Below are positions 1 to 7,530 of a DNA stretch of 34,155 nucleotides, one piece after another. Every line of letters begins with the position of its first letter. The stretch's first letter is position 1. The notes beneath the pieces were generated by a model that was not told the origin of the DNA, searched no databases, and saw only the letters and a program-made list of their open reading frames with translations. This DNA is from Chloroflexota bacterium (lineage in GTDB: Bacteria > Chloroflexota > UBA11872): the NCBI GenBank assembly GCA_011523785.1, contig WTFW01000132.1, positions 1 to 34,155 on the forward strand, given 5' to 3'. Position numbers and translations under genes: made by a program.

Positions 1-2
1 AG

Positions 3-785
3 TTCGGCATGAACCCGCCCACGAGCTCGGAGTTTGCCTATCTGCCGCTGTGCTACTCCAACGGGCTGGACAAGTACGTCAACGACGACCTTACGCACAC
101 GCCGTTCGACGAGGCCTCGGCTGTGGAGGCCATGGCCTGGGCGGTCAACAGCATCCATGAAGAGAAAGTGGCCTACGTCCGCGACCTTCGCACGACGCTG
201 GCCGGCGAGTTCGGCGATCCGTTCTCGGCCGGACTGGTTGGGTTCGTGCCGGGCGGGGTTTACGCCACCGGGTATGCGGCGTCGCGCATCCGGGACCGGT
301 TTACCTGGAGCCTGATGCCCTCGCCGAAGTCGCCGCGCACTGGCCAAGCTGGCCATGGCTGGAACGACCAGCCGTATCTGGTTACTCGCTCGTCGGAGCG
401 CCTGGGCGTGGTGGAACAGGCCACCAAGCTCGTGTTGTTCCTGGGCGGGCAGTACTACGCCGAGCGAGTGTCGATTGATCGAGGGCACGCGCCCAACAAC
501 CGCCACACCTACCAGGATTACGCGGCGGCGCACTCACCGCCGCCGGAAAACATGGAGGTGCTGGGGCAGAACATGGACATGTGCGACAACCGCCACCTGT
601 ACCCCTTCTACGCCTTGCAGGAGTGGCAGGGGGCCTGGGGCAGCGCCGCGCAAAAGGGCTTCACGGGCGAACTGGCGGCCGATGAGGTCGGTCCCGCCAT
701 GGCCGAGGCCGGGAATGTGATTCTGCGCCAGATGGAGGACAGGCGGGTACCGGGACTGACCGGGGCCGCAATTGAGTGCGCATAG
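3..785 (+). CDS. ABC transporter extracellular solute-binding protein, C-terminal part (5' end outside window)
   Basis: The reading frame is open from the left edge, so the N-terminus and any signal peptide are missing; the first in-window ATG at 9 is probably internal. The text reads like the C-terminal lobe of family-1 (sugar-type) solute-binding proteins: an alternating helical stretch (EAMAWAVNSIHEEKVA), then a glycine-rich GLVGFVPGGVYATGY segment, then MPSPKSPRTGQAGHGWNDQP, which corresponds to the part of these proteins that precedes the 'accept-state' loop, then a helix-rich tail. It would deliver a ligand, likely a carbohydrate, to an ABC permease outside the cell. No permease gene lies downstream; partners may be upstream of the window. 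It is followed by a strong hairpin terminator, so it is the last gene of its transcript. The family call is moderately sure, the ligand unknown. Confidence 0.75.
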   Translation, partial: FGMNPPTSSEFAYLPLCYSNGLDKYVNDDLTHTPFDEASAVEAMAWAVNSIHEEKVAYVRDLRTTLAGEFGDPFSAGLVGFVPGGVYATGYAASRIRDRFTWSLMPSPKSPRTGQAGHGWNDQPYLVTRSSERLGVVEQATKLVLFLGGQYYAERVSIDRGHAPNNRHTYQDYAAAHSPPPENMEVLGQNMDMCDNRHLYPFYALQEWQGAWGSAAQKGFTGELAADEVGPAMAEAGNVILRQMEDRRVPGLTGAAIECA

Positions 786-836
786 GTAACGCATGACCCG
801 CGCACAAGCCGCCGCTTGTGACGCGGTGGCGGCGCT

Positions 837-874
837 GGCTCGGGAGGCGGAAACGGTCCCCCGCCTCCCGAGCC
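837..874 (+). terminator. Strong GC-rich stem-loop terminator after the solute-binding protein
   Basis: A perfect 14-bp inverted repeat (837-850 with 861-874) closes a 10-nt loop about 50 bases after the stop codon. There is no clear T-tract after it, so it may act as a hairpin-only terminator or as a 3'-end stabiliser. The remainder of 786-1031 shows no gene. Confidence 0.6.
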
Positions 875-1031
875 GGAGCCCCTTGCCTGGAACACTGTCA
901 GTCTTGGGGTGGGGTAGCCTCGCCAGGTGGCGGGGCTGTGTTGTGGATGCCAGGGTCGGTTGAGTGATCGCGCTACGTTTGGCCGCGGCGCCGTGGGTAG
1001 GGCTCGCCCGCCGTAAGGGCGGCGACCGGCG

Positions 1032-2177
1032 ATGAGCGCCTCGCAGGCACCTGCCTGCCGGGTTGGCGTGATCGGCGACAGCACCCACCCGCGCTCCTAT
1101 GGGCACGGTATCCACCTGGCCTGGGTGGGGCTGCCGCAGGTCGAGATTGTTGCGCTGTCCGATCCCGACGCCGGGGCGCACGCGCAGCGAGCGGCCGAGT
1201 GTGGCGCCCGGCGAACCTACACGGACCATGCCGAGATGCTGGCGGCGGTGGACCTGGACTTCGTCAGCATCTGCCCGCACTACTACGCCCGCCACGCCGA
1301 GTGGCTGCACGACTGCATCGCCGCCGGCGTCAAGGGCATCTACGTCGAGAAGCCAATGACGCGCACGCTGGTCGAGGCCGACGCGGTAGTCGCCGCCGCC
1401 GAGGCCGCGGGCGTGAGGATCGCGGTGGCGCACCAGTGGGGACGCTACCTGCCGAGCCTGGACGCCCTGCGGGCCCTGGTGCGCGAGGGCGGCATCGGCG
1501 ATTTGCGGGTGATGCGCGGCCACGGCAAATGCGACGCGCGCGGGGGTGCTCATGATACGTTTGTGCTGGGCACGCACGTGTTCGACCTGATGCGCTCCAT
1601 CGCGGGTGACGTGGCCTGGGTGTCCGGGCAGGTTCGGCAGAACGGCCGCGCCCTCAGCGCGGCGGACATCGCGGAGGGGCCCGAGGGGATTGGTCTGCTG
1701 GCTGGAGACGAGCTGTTTGGCGCGTTCGGATTTCACAGCGGCGTCACGGCCACGTTTCACTCGTTCGCCGATCCGGAGGCGGCGACGCAGACCGTGGGCC
1801 TTGAGGTCTGGGGAACCCGCGGCGGCGCGTCTGTCCGCAACGGCGGCGCCGAGGTGGCCGTATATCCGTTGCCCGCCGTGCGCCCCTTCGAGTCCGGCGC
1901 GCGCTGGGAGCCGATTGAGGCGCCGGTGTACGACAGCCAGGGACGCGAGCTCTCCGGTGACGCCATCGGCCATCGCACCAACCAGCGCGCTGCTGAAGAC
2001 CTGGTGGCTGCCTGCGCGGAAGGCCGCGACCCGGTTTCCAGCGCCCGCAGCGCCACCGCCGCGCTGGAGATGGCGATGGCAATCTTCGAGTCGGAGCGGG
2101 TCCAACGTCGCGTCGAACTGCCCCTGGCGACGCGCGAGAACCCTTTCGAGGTATGGAGATTGCGCGGGCGGGCGTAG
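1032..2177 (+). CDS. Gfo/Idh/MocA-family NAD(P)-dependent oxidoreductase
   Basis: 381 residues, normal for the family. The N-terminal Rossmann fold begins at once (RVGVIGDS, residues 10-17); the nucleotide loop reads GVIGDS rather than the classic GxGxxG. EKPMTRT (from residue 106) is the family's conserved EKP motif after beta-strand 5, carrying the lysine that helps catalysis. A later GTHVFDLMRSIAG stretch matches the second family signature in the C-terminal alpha/beta domain. Members oxidise or reduce sugars, inositols and related polyols in the cytoplasm; the substrate cannot be read here. It follows a sugar-type binding protein but is separated from it by a terminator. No strong Shine-Dalgarno is visible before the ATG; the Rossmann fold starting nine residues later supports this start. 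Confidence 0.92.
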   Translation: MSASQAPACRVGVIGDSTHPRSYGHGIHLAWVGLPQVEIVALSDPDAGAHAQRAAECGARRTYTDHAEMLAAVDLDFVSICPHYYARHAEWLHDCIAAGVKGIYVEKPMTRTLVEADAVVAAAEAAGVRIAVAHQWGRYLPSLDALRALVREGGIGDLRVMRGHGKCDARGGAHDTFVLGTHVFDLMRSIAGDVAWVSGQVRQNGRALSAADIAEGPEGIGLLAGDELFGAFGFHSGVTATFHSFADPEAATQTVGLEVWGTRGGASVRNGGAEVAVYPLPAVRPFESGARWEPIEAPVYDSQGRELSGDAIGHRTNQRAAEDLVAACAEGRDPVSSARSATAALEMAMAIFESERVQRRVELPLATRENPFEVWRLRGRA

Positions 2178-2346
2178 GGAGCCCGCGCCCTGAGGTCGTG
2201 GGTCACTTCGAGAGGCGTGTATGGACGCCTCAGGGCAATACTGTTGGTCGGGCGGTCCATTGCGCATATGAGTCCGGGCACCTCAGCGACGGCGTGCGCC
2301 GGCGCTGGCTCGCGTGGCGTCGTGGGCGGCTCTAAAGTACGGAGCC

Positions 2347-3450
2347 ATGACCACACCGCGCGTACCCACGGTTGAGCGCTTCTATCCGGCGCATGCCGAG
2401 TTGCAGGCGCGGTTTGACCGCGAGGCGCGGCGGATGCCGGTGGACACGAGCGGCGCGGCAGCCTTTGAGGCGTGGCGCCAGGCAACGCGGCGGCACTTGT
2501 CGTCGATTACGGGGATTGACAGCTTGCGGCCTGCCGATCCGCAGCCCGTGGTCACCGAGTCGATCCAGTGCGAGGGCTACGTACGGCAGCGGATGGAGAT
2601 GCATACCGAGCCGGGGGTCGTGATGACCCTCTACGCGCTGCTGCCGGACGGACTGCAGGCGGGTGAGCGGCGGCCAGTGGTCATCGCACCGCACGGGCAT
2701 GGCAGCGGGGGCAAGAACATGACGGCGGGTCGACGCGACATCCCGGCCGTGGCCGACACCATCGAGAAACACAACGGCGCTTACGCGGAGCGCTATGCGC
2801 AAGCCGGGCTGATGGTGTTTGCGCCCGACGCGCGCGCGTTTGGCGAGCGACGTGAACCGGTGGGGCAGTCGAACGACGAGGACTCGTTCATGCGGTCGAC
2901 CTGCACGCCGCTGAATTTCGCAGCGATCTCGCTGGGGCAGACGGTGACCGGCATGTGGACGTGGGACCTGATGCGGCTGGTCGACTACGTGCAGACGCGG
3001 GACGACTGCGATCCCGAGCGCATTGGCTGCGCGGGACTCAGCGGCGGTGGGTTGCAGACGCTGTGGTTGGCCGCGATGGACGATCGAATCTGCGCGGCGG
3101 TGGTGAGCGGCTACTTCTACGGCTACCGCGACTCGCTGCTGGACATGAACAGCAACTGCGGTTGCAACTATGTCCCCGGGCTTTGGCAGGCCGTGGACAT
3201 GGGCGATTTGGGCGCGCTGATCGCGCCGCGTCCGCTGCTGGTCGAAACCGGCGATGAGGACCCGCTGAACGGCGCGCGCGGGCTGGACAATGTGTACGAG
3301 CAGGTGTCGATCACGCGCGACGCCTACGAATTGCTGGATGCCGGCGAACTGCTAGTGCATGACGTGCAGCCCGGCGAGCACCAGTGGTTTGGGGTGACGG
3401 CGGAGCCATGGTTGGTGGAGCAGCTGACGGGAGAGCGTCCGACGACATGA
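2347..3450 (+). CDS. Alpha/beta hydrolase (acetyl-xylan-esterase / Abhydrolase_7-like)
   Basis: 367 residues from ATG 2347; a GTG at 2314 would add 11 unlikely residues. A complete catalytic set is visible: oxyanion-hole HGHG (116-119), nucleophile elbow GLSGGG with Ser232, acid in TGDEDP (Asp303 or Asp305), and His345 in GEHQWF. The layout (long N-terminal helical part, HGHG, a loop with DARAFGERR, late nucleophile) resembles bacterial cytosolic esterases related to acetyl-xylan and cephalosporin-C deacetylases. No signal peptide, so probably cytosolic. Likely role is ester hydrolysis of a small carbohydrate-linked or xenobiotic substrate. Its stop overlaps the start of the methyltransferase (ATGA), so the two are translated together although their functions look unrelated. 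Confidence 0.9.
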   Translation: MTTPRVPTVERFYPAHAELQARFDREARRMPVDTSGAAAFEAWRQATRRHLSSITGIDSLRPADPQPVVTESIQCEGYVRQRMEMHTEPGVVMTLYALLPDGLQAGERRPVVIAPHGHGSGGKNMTAGRRDIPAVADTIEKHNGAYAERYAQAGLMVFAPDARAFGERREPVGQSNDEDSFMRSTCTPLNFAAISLGQTVTGMWTWDLMRLVDYVQTRDDCDPERIGCAGLSGGGLQTLWLAAMDDRICAAVVSGYFYGYRDSLLDMNSNCGCNYVPGLWQAVDMGDLGALIAPRPLLVETGDEDPLNGARGLDNVYEQVSITRDAYELLDAGELLVHDVQPGEHQWFGVTAEPWLVEQLTGERPTT

Positions 3451-4385
3451 CGAGGGACCTCGCCAGAGCGTCCGAAGGCGGGAATCAAAGCAAATGTGAG
3501 GAACGAGGCGTCGTCTACTACGGAGACAATTTGCCGATCCTGCGAGAGATGGCGGCGCAGTCCATCGATCTGATCTACACCGATCCACCGTTCAACACCG
3601 GAAAAAAGCAGGCGCGGACTCAGCTGCGTACGGTCCGAGACGCCGGCGGCGACCGTACAGGCTTCAAGGGACAGCGGTATCGCTCAATCAAGGTTGCTTC
3701 ACGAGCATTCGATGACGACTTTGACGACTACCTGGCGTTCCTGGAGCGAAGACTCGAAGAGGCACACCGCATATTGAGCGAATCAGGCTCTCTATACCTT
3801 CATCTCGACTATCGCGAGGTTCATTACGCCAAGGTCTTACTGGACGGCATTTTTGGACGCGAGTGCTTTCTGAACGAGGTGATCTGGGCTTACGACTACG
3901 GTGGGCGAACGAAGAGAAAGTGGCCGCCCAAGCACGACAACATCCTGGTCTATGTGCGCGATCCCGAGCAGTACGTTTTCAATGCTGAAGAAGTAGATCG
4001 CATTCCATACATGGCGCCCGGGCTGGTCGGACCGGAGAAGGCGGCGCGCGGAAAGCTCCCGACGGACACGTGGTGGCACACGATCGTGCCGACGAACGGC
4101 AAGGAACGCACCGGATACCCGACGCAGAAGCCGCTTGGAATCGTGCGTCGCATCGTCCAGGCATCTTCCAAGCCCGGCGACACGGTGCTGGATTTCTTCG
4201 CGGGCAGCGGCACGCTTGGTGAGGCCGCGTACGAGCTTGGCCGGCGGTTCATGCTGATTGACGACAACGAAGAAGCGGTTGCGGTCATGGCGAAGCGGTT
4301 TGGCGACATGGAAGGCGTGAGGTTTGTAGGACTCGATTCTCGGCAGCACGAGCTCGCCGAGCGCCAAGGCCAACTTCTTTCTTAG
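3447..4385 (+). CDS. Site-specific DNA methyltransferase, beta class (N6-adenine or N4-cytosine)
   Basis: 312 residues from ATG 3447, which overlaps the hydrolase stop as ATGA; an upstream frame extension to 3384 lies inside the hydrolase and is unlikely. Catalytic motif IV is TDPPFN (residues 45-50) and comes before the AdoMet-binding motif I DFFAGSGT (249-256); that order defines beta-class enzymes. Between them is a target-recognition-type region, and TGYPTQKPL is the conserved segment before motif I. DPPF is compatible with adenine-N6 methylation, but base and recognition site cannot be read. No restriction endonuclease gene is adjacent, so it appears to be an orphan methyltransferase. 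The gene is noticeably less GC-rich than its neighbours, suggesting recent acquisition. Confidence 0.92.
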   Translation: MTRDLARASEGGNQSKCEERGVVYYGDNLPILREMAAQSIDLIYTDPPFNTGKKQARTQLRTVRDAGGDRTGFKGQRYRSIKVASRAFDDDFDDYLAFLERRLEEAHRILSESGSLYLHLDYREVHYAKVLLDGIFGRECFLNEVIWAYDYGGRTKRKWPPKHDNILVYVRDPEQYVFNAEEVDRIPYMAPGLVGPEKAARGKLPTDTWWHTIVPTNGKERTGYPTQKPLGIVRRIVQASSKPGDTVLDFFAGSGTLGEAAYELGRRFMLIDDNEEAVAVMAKRFGDMEGVRFVGLDSRQHELAERQGQLLS

Positions 4386-4410
4386 GCCGGCAGCTGAGTT
4401 GTATTGCTTT

Positions 4411-4460
4411 GCGGTCGAGCGGTTAGGACGCGCGTCGTCAGTCCAATCCCGGCTGACCGC
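4411..4460 (+). pseudogene. tRNA-Glu-like relic lacking an anticodon arm
   Basis: A 50-nt segment starts with GCGGTCG (4411-4417) and ends with TGACCGC (4454-4460), which pair as a 7-bp acceptor-like stem with one G-U. Inside, AGCGGTTAGGACGCG (4418-4432) matches the D-arm of bacterial tRNA-Glu, and GTCCAATCCC (4441-4450) resembles a T-loop. The anticodon arm is missing and the T-stem does not pair properly, so it cannot be a normal tRNA. It is either a decayed tRNA gene (possibly an old integration scar next to the low-GC methyltransferase) or a chance likeness. Confidence 0.45.
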
Positions 4461-4468
4461 TACCCAAG

Positions 4469-4484
4469 CCTGAGCAGGCTCAGG
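4469..4484. terminator. Short palindromic hairpin between convergent genes
   Basis: A perfect inverted repeat, CCTGAGC then AG then GCTCAGG, overlaps the stop codon of the minus-strand small gene and follows the plus-strand methyltransferase and tRNA relic. It could end transcription from either side. The second copy of the small gene ends in a shorter, related palindrome (4784-4795). No T-tract, so weak support. Confidence 0.35.
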
Positions 4485-4698
4485 TGCCGACGAAGCGGAC
4501 GATCAGCCCGGCGATGGTGGCTGCAGCTGTTACCGACCCGAGCACGGCGACGATCATCCAGCGGGTCAGGCTGTGGAGGTCGGACTTCCACTCGGCTCGC
4601 ATGGCCTGAAGGTCGGCCTTGGTTGCCAGCGTTGGCAGCGTGGTCTCAATGGCGGTTAGTCGCCGCTCGATCTCAATGGCGGTCAAGTCCACCGTCAT
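4480..4698 (-). CDS. Small coiled-coil protein with C-terminal membrane helix (tandem copy A, DUF1640/XhlA-like layout)
   Basis: 72 residues. The N-terminal half is charged and heptad-like (IERRLTAIETTLPTLATKAD), followed by a tryptophan-containing stretch (LTRWM) and one hydrophobic helix at about residues 47-69. It would sit in the membrane by its C-terminus with the coiled coil outside the bilayer. The layout resembles small coiled-coil/transmembrane proteins of the DUF1640 or XhlA type; function unknown. The start is supported by an AAAGG element about 8 bases before ATG and by the conserved upstream block shared with copy B. It is about 80% identical to copy B, and lies with it as a minus-strand pair between plus-strand genes. 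Confidence 0.72.
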   Translation of the reverse strand: MTVDLTAIEIERRLTAIETTLPTLATKADLQAMRAEWKSDLHSLTRWMIVAVLGSVTAAATIAGLIVRFVGT

Positions 4699-4789
4699 CC
4701 GGTTTACCCTTTCCCGCCCATGAGTGCTTCACGATCACTTTAGCGCCTGGAGCGGCGGCAACCGCTTTGCCCAGCCGTATCGCGCCTGT

Positions 4790-5029
4790 TCAGGCACCGA
4801 GAAACCGAACGATCAATCCGGTGATGGTGGCCGCGGCGGTTACCGATCCCAGCACGGCAAACACCATCCAGCGGGTCAGGCTGTGGAGGTCGGCCTTCCA
4901 CTCGGCGCGCGAGGCCTGGATTTCGGCTCTCAGCGATTGGATGTCGGCCTTCGTTGCGAAGGTCGGCAGCATGGTCTCTATGGCCGTGAGGCGCCGCTCG
5001 ATTTCAATGGCGGTCAAGTCAACCGTCAC
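4790..5029 (-). CDS. Small coiled-coil protein with C-terminal membrane helix (tandem copy B)
   Basis: 79 residues, starting at GTG 5029 because the frame from there (VTVDLTAIEIERR) aligns exactly with the ATG of copy A, and an AGAAGG element precedes it. Relative to copy A it has seven extra residues within the coiled coil (RAEIQAS followed by RAEWKAD), i.e. one heptad. The C-terminal helix LGSVTAAATITGLIVRF is nearly the same in both. Probably membrane-anchored by its C-terminus; function unknown. It has its own upstream block, so each copy may be transcribed separately. Confidence 0.72.
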   Translation of the reverse strand: MTVDLTAIEIERRLTAIETMLPTFATKADIQSLRAEIQASRAEWKADLHSLTRWMVFAVLGSVTAAATITGLIVRFLGA

Positions 5030-5231
5030 TCCGGTTTTTCCTTCTACCGCCCAAGGTTGTCCGTATCTCAGTTTAGCGCCGGACGTGGGGACGATACTCT
5101 GGAGCCAGTCAGAGCGCCAACGTGAATGCCGCTTACACTCGCCTCACCCCTAACCGGAGGCTGAGGTTCGTGGTGCGAGACGTCGAGACCCTTGCCTTCG
5201 CCGCCCGGCCGCCGGTTGCCGGCTAACGCAC

Positions 5232-6173
5232 TTGTCATCGTCATTCGCTGAGGCCCTGGAAGCCGGGGACATTGCTGCCATCCGAAGCGCGGCCAAGGCC
5301 GACCTGCACTCGCACCTGTACTTTGCCGCCCCGATTGCCGACGTGGAACGATGGCTGGGCCGCGCCGTTGCACGTCCGCCGGCCAGGATGGATGGACTGG
5401 ACGGAATGCGGGCTTACGCGCGCCAGGCGATATCCCCCTACCTGGATAACTGGCCAGCGTTCGAATTCGTGGCCGGCGCCGCGGTGAGACACGCGCGGAG
5501 TGACGGCGTTGTCCAGCTTGAAGCGAGCTTCGATATCTGGGCGGTCCTGCACCATCCGGAGGGGCTAGGCGGCTTGGCGGCGTTTGCCAGTTCGTTGGCT
5601 TCGCGCTTCCATGGCGAGGTCGACTTTCGGCCCGAAATAGGGTTCTCGCGCTCCTTCGTGTCAAAGGACCACCTGATGACGTCTCTTTCCGAAGCGATTG
5701 AGACCGGCGTCTTTCGGTCGATTGACTTGTACTCGTACGAAGACGGCTGCGATCCGGAGGCGGTGCGATGGATCTACGAGAAGGCTCAAGGGGCTGGCCT
5801 GAAGCTCAAGGCGCACGTGGGCGAATTCGGGGGCGCCGACGAGGTGAAGCGGACCGTTGAGGTGCTTCAGCTCGATGAAGTGCAGCATGGAATCGCCGCG
5901 GCGGAGTCGACGGCCGTGATGAACTGGCTGGCTGATCAGCGGATTCGGCTGAATGTCTGCCCGACGAGCAACGTGATGCTGGGTGCGGTGGCCGATCTTG
6001 AGTCGCACCCGATTCGCAGGCTGTACGACCACGGGGTGGACGTAACCATCAACACCGACGACCTGATGATCTTTGGGCAGAGCGTTTCGGACGAGTACCT
6101 GAATCTCTACCGGGCCGGGGTGTTTACAGCCAATGAGCTTGAGGAGATTCGGTTGCGGTCTCTCCGCCGATAG
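5232..6173 (+). CDS. Adenosine deaminase-family metal-dependent hydrolase
   Basis: 313 residues from TTG 5232; no other start codon lies in frame just upstream. All expected metal and catalytic residues are visible: HSH (His26, His28), KAHVGE (His195 zinc ligand, Glu198 general acid), VQHG (His219), and NTDD (Asp276 zinc ligand, Asp277). NVCPTSNVMLG and HPIRRLYDHGV are typical of the family. It would hydrolytically deaminate adenosine or a related purine or aminopurine in the cytosol; members of this family with diverged N-terminal regions act on other nucleosides, so the substrate is not certain. The protein stops directly after EEIRLRSLRR, roughly where relatives continue for about 20 more residues, so the C-terminus may be shortened. 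It converges on the HisI-like gene. Confidence 0.9.
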   Translation: MSSSFAEALEAGDIAAIRSAAKADLHSHLYFAAPIADVERWLGRAVARPPARMDGLDGMRAYARQAISPYLDNWPAFEFVAGAAVRHARSDGVVQLEASFDIWAVLHHPEGLGGLAAFASSLASRFHGEVDFRPEIGFSRSFVSKDHLMTSLSEAIETGVFRSIDLYSYEDGCDPEAVRWIYEKAQGAGLKLKAHVGEFGGADEVKRTVEVLQLDEVQHGIAAAESTAVMNWLADQRIRLNVCPTSNVMLGAVADLESHPIRRLYDHGVDVTINTDDLMIFGQSVSDEYLNLYRAGVFTANELEEIRLRSLRR

Positions 6174-6190
6174 CCGGAGTCTCTGACGTA

Positions 6191-6208
6191 AGCGGCATTG
6201 AATCCGCT
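6191..6208. terminator. Possible bidirectional hairpin between convergent genes
   Basis: AGCGG (6191-6195) pairs with CCGCT (6204-6208) across an 8-nt loop in the 34-bp gap between the convergent deaminase and HisI-like genes. Position is right for a shared terminator, but the stem is short. Confidence 0.3.
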
Positions 6209-6669
6209 CAGGGGCATCGGCACTCCTGCCCTTGCAGCCGTATGCCGTGCACGGGCTCCAGTCGATTCCCGGCGATCCGGCGGTAATAGCAGCTATGCCG
6301 CGCCACGCCGTCCTTGACCGTGTGGCACACGCCCTCGTTGCGCAGCCTGACCAGGTATAGAAGCGAGTTCTGCTCGCAGTTCACGCGGACCTCGACGAGG
6401 TCCAGGAAGTTGCCGGAGGTCTCGCCCTTGATCCACAGGCGATCTCGGGAGAGGCTCCAGAAGGCTGCGACGCCGTTTTGCAACGTGTAGTCAAGCGCCT
6501 CCCGGTTGGCGTGCGCGAGCACCAGGACGTCGCGGGATTCAACGTCCTGGGCGACCACGGGTACTACTCCGTCTCCGCCGGCGGAGGAGAATCGCCCGAA
6601 ATCCAGCGCGATGTCGCCGCCTTCCTCAAGCTCGTTGATCGAAAGCGCTGCTGAGTCACGCCAGGCCAT
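6208..6669 (-). CDS. hisI: HisI-like protein (phosphoribosyl-AMP cyclohydrolase family) with altered metal site
   Basis: 153 residues. The core follows HisI closely: VVAQDVESRDVLVLAHANRE (about residues 37-56), AFWSLSRDRLWIKGETSGN (69-87), and the three zinc cysteines Cys98, Cys115 (GVCH) and Cys127 (SCYY). HisI opens the purine ring of phosphoribosyl-AMP in histidine synthesis. The usual DCDxD segment, whose aspartates bind magnesium, reads NCEQN here (97-101), and an insertion precedes the third cysteine. It may be a functional variant or a paralogue with another task. No other histidine gene is nearby. Family assignment is firm, enzymatic activity less so. Confidence 0.85.
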   Translation of the reverse strand: MAWRDSAALSINELEEGGDIALDFGRFSSAGGDGVVPVVAQDVESRDVLVLAHANREALDYTLQNGVAAFWSLSRDRLWIKGETSGNFLDLVEVRVNCEQNSLLYLVRLRNEGVCHTVKDGVARHSCYYRRIAGNRLEPVHGIRLQGQECRCP

Positions 6670-6765
6670 AGATGGTCCCCGTACGAAGATTCCAGGTGGA
6701 GCGGCTGAACGAAGACTACGCCGTTCTCAGGTCCGCGTGCTCGCCACGAGTGGACCGAACGCGCC

Positions 6766-7530
6766 CTAGGTCTCCCGCCAGGGCAGGCGCCACAGCCCAA
6801 GTCCCATGGTGACGACCGCGTAGGCCGCCAGCACGGCAAGCTCCAGCCACACGTCCATACGTCCACCGAGGGAGGCGGCGATGGCGTCGGCCGCGTAGCG
6901 GAGGGGCGAGACGTAGCCGAACCACTGCAACAGGAGCGGCGCCGACTCCAGGGTGAAGTACACCGGGGAGATGATGACAAGGACGATGGCGATGAGGCTG
7001 GCGATGATGTTTCCCACCGGCAGCGAGGGCGCGAAGCTCATCACAAACAGAACTATGCCGGCCAGCGCCAGAATCGTTAGCAGCAACGCGGGGGCCAGCG
7101 CCCAGGTCGGGGAAATCTCGACGCCGGCGATGAGGGCGAAGCCCAGCAGAAACAGTGCGGAGAGCGTTCCCGACACTGCGGTGTACAACAGCGTTCCGAC
7201 CACAAAGGCGGCCTTGGAGACGGGCATGGTGATGACGAGCTTCAGATGGCCCATGAACCGCTGCGCGACGATTTGCTGCCCGGCGAGCATGGCGGTGCTG
7301 AAGGAGACGCCGAAGATCAGCGTGCCGGCCAGCAGGCGCTGCCACACAACCGCGTCGTCGGGCGCGATGGAGCGAAAGACGTAGAACATGGGGATCGGGA
7401 ATACCAGGGTTCCAAGCACGATGAGATACCACTGGCGGATCATCGGCAGCGCGTGGATCTCCAGGACGGCCACCGAATCGCTCAGGAATTTGCGCGGGCC
7501 GGGCGTGCTGAGGCGGTCAGTCCGCGCCAT
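6766..7530 (-). CDS. ABC-2 type transporter permease (DrrB-like)
   Basis: 254 residues from ATG 7530 (an earlier in-frame ATG at 7545 would add five residues). About six hydrophobic helices are visible, beginning with WYLIVLGTLVFPIPMFYVF and ending with AVLAAYAVVTMGLGLW, the standard ABC-2 membrane layout. The segment after helix 2 (GQQIVAQRFMGHLKLVITMP) is the cytoplasmic coupling region, and SPLRYAADAI near the end is a common ABC-2 signature. It forms an exporter with the ATPase encoded immediately upstream, whose stop codon it overlaps. Substrate unknown; drug or lipid-type compounds are typical. Transcribed away from the response regulator gene. Confidence 0.9.
   Translation of the reverse strand: MARTDRLSTPGPRKFLSDSVAVLEIHALPMIRQWYLIVLGTLVFPIPMFYVFRSIAPDDAVVWQRLLAGTLIFGVSFSTAMLAGQQIVAQRFMGHLKLVITMPVSKAAFVVGTLLYTAVSGTLSALFLLGFALIAGVEISPTWALAPALLLTILALAGIVLFVMSFAPSLPVGNIIASLIAIVLVIISPVYFTLESAPLLLQWFGYVSPLRYAADAIAASLGGRMDVWLELAVLAAYAVVTMGLGLWRLPWRET

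Larger units (their letters stand above)
4478..5065 (-). repeat. Tandem gene duplication (two diverged copies of about 240-270 bp)
   Basis: Copy A covers about 4478-4735 and copy B about 4786-5065. Similarity includes the coding sequence, the region around the stop codon, the ribosome-binding block (GGGCGG, purine stretch, AACCGGA before the start) and a TTTAGCGCC element (plus-strand reading) some 40-50 bases further upstream. The duplication therefore carried its control region. Divergence is mostly silent or conservative, which suggests that both copies are maintained. Confidence 0.75.

Noticed and set aside
2188-2235. Inverted repeat CCCTGAGG/CCTCAGGG after the Gfo/Idh gene
   Set aside because: An 8-bp stem with a 32-nt loop and a competing inner pairing; too loose to call a terminator.
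534-2267. 577-codon open frame on the minus strand across the binding protein and Gfo/Idh gene
   Set aside because: Low-complexity Arg/Ala/His-rich translation antisense to two well-recognised genes; an artefact of high GC.
4404-5153. 249-codon plus-strand open frame
   Set aside because: Antisense to the two tandem small genes, whose conserved protein sequences and start regions show the minus strand is the coding one.
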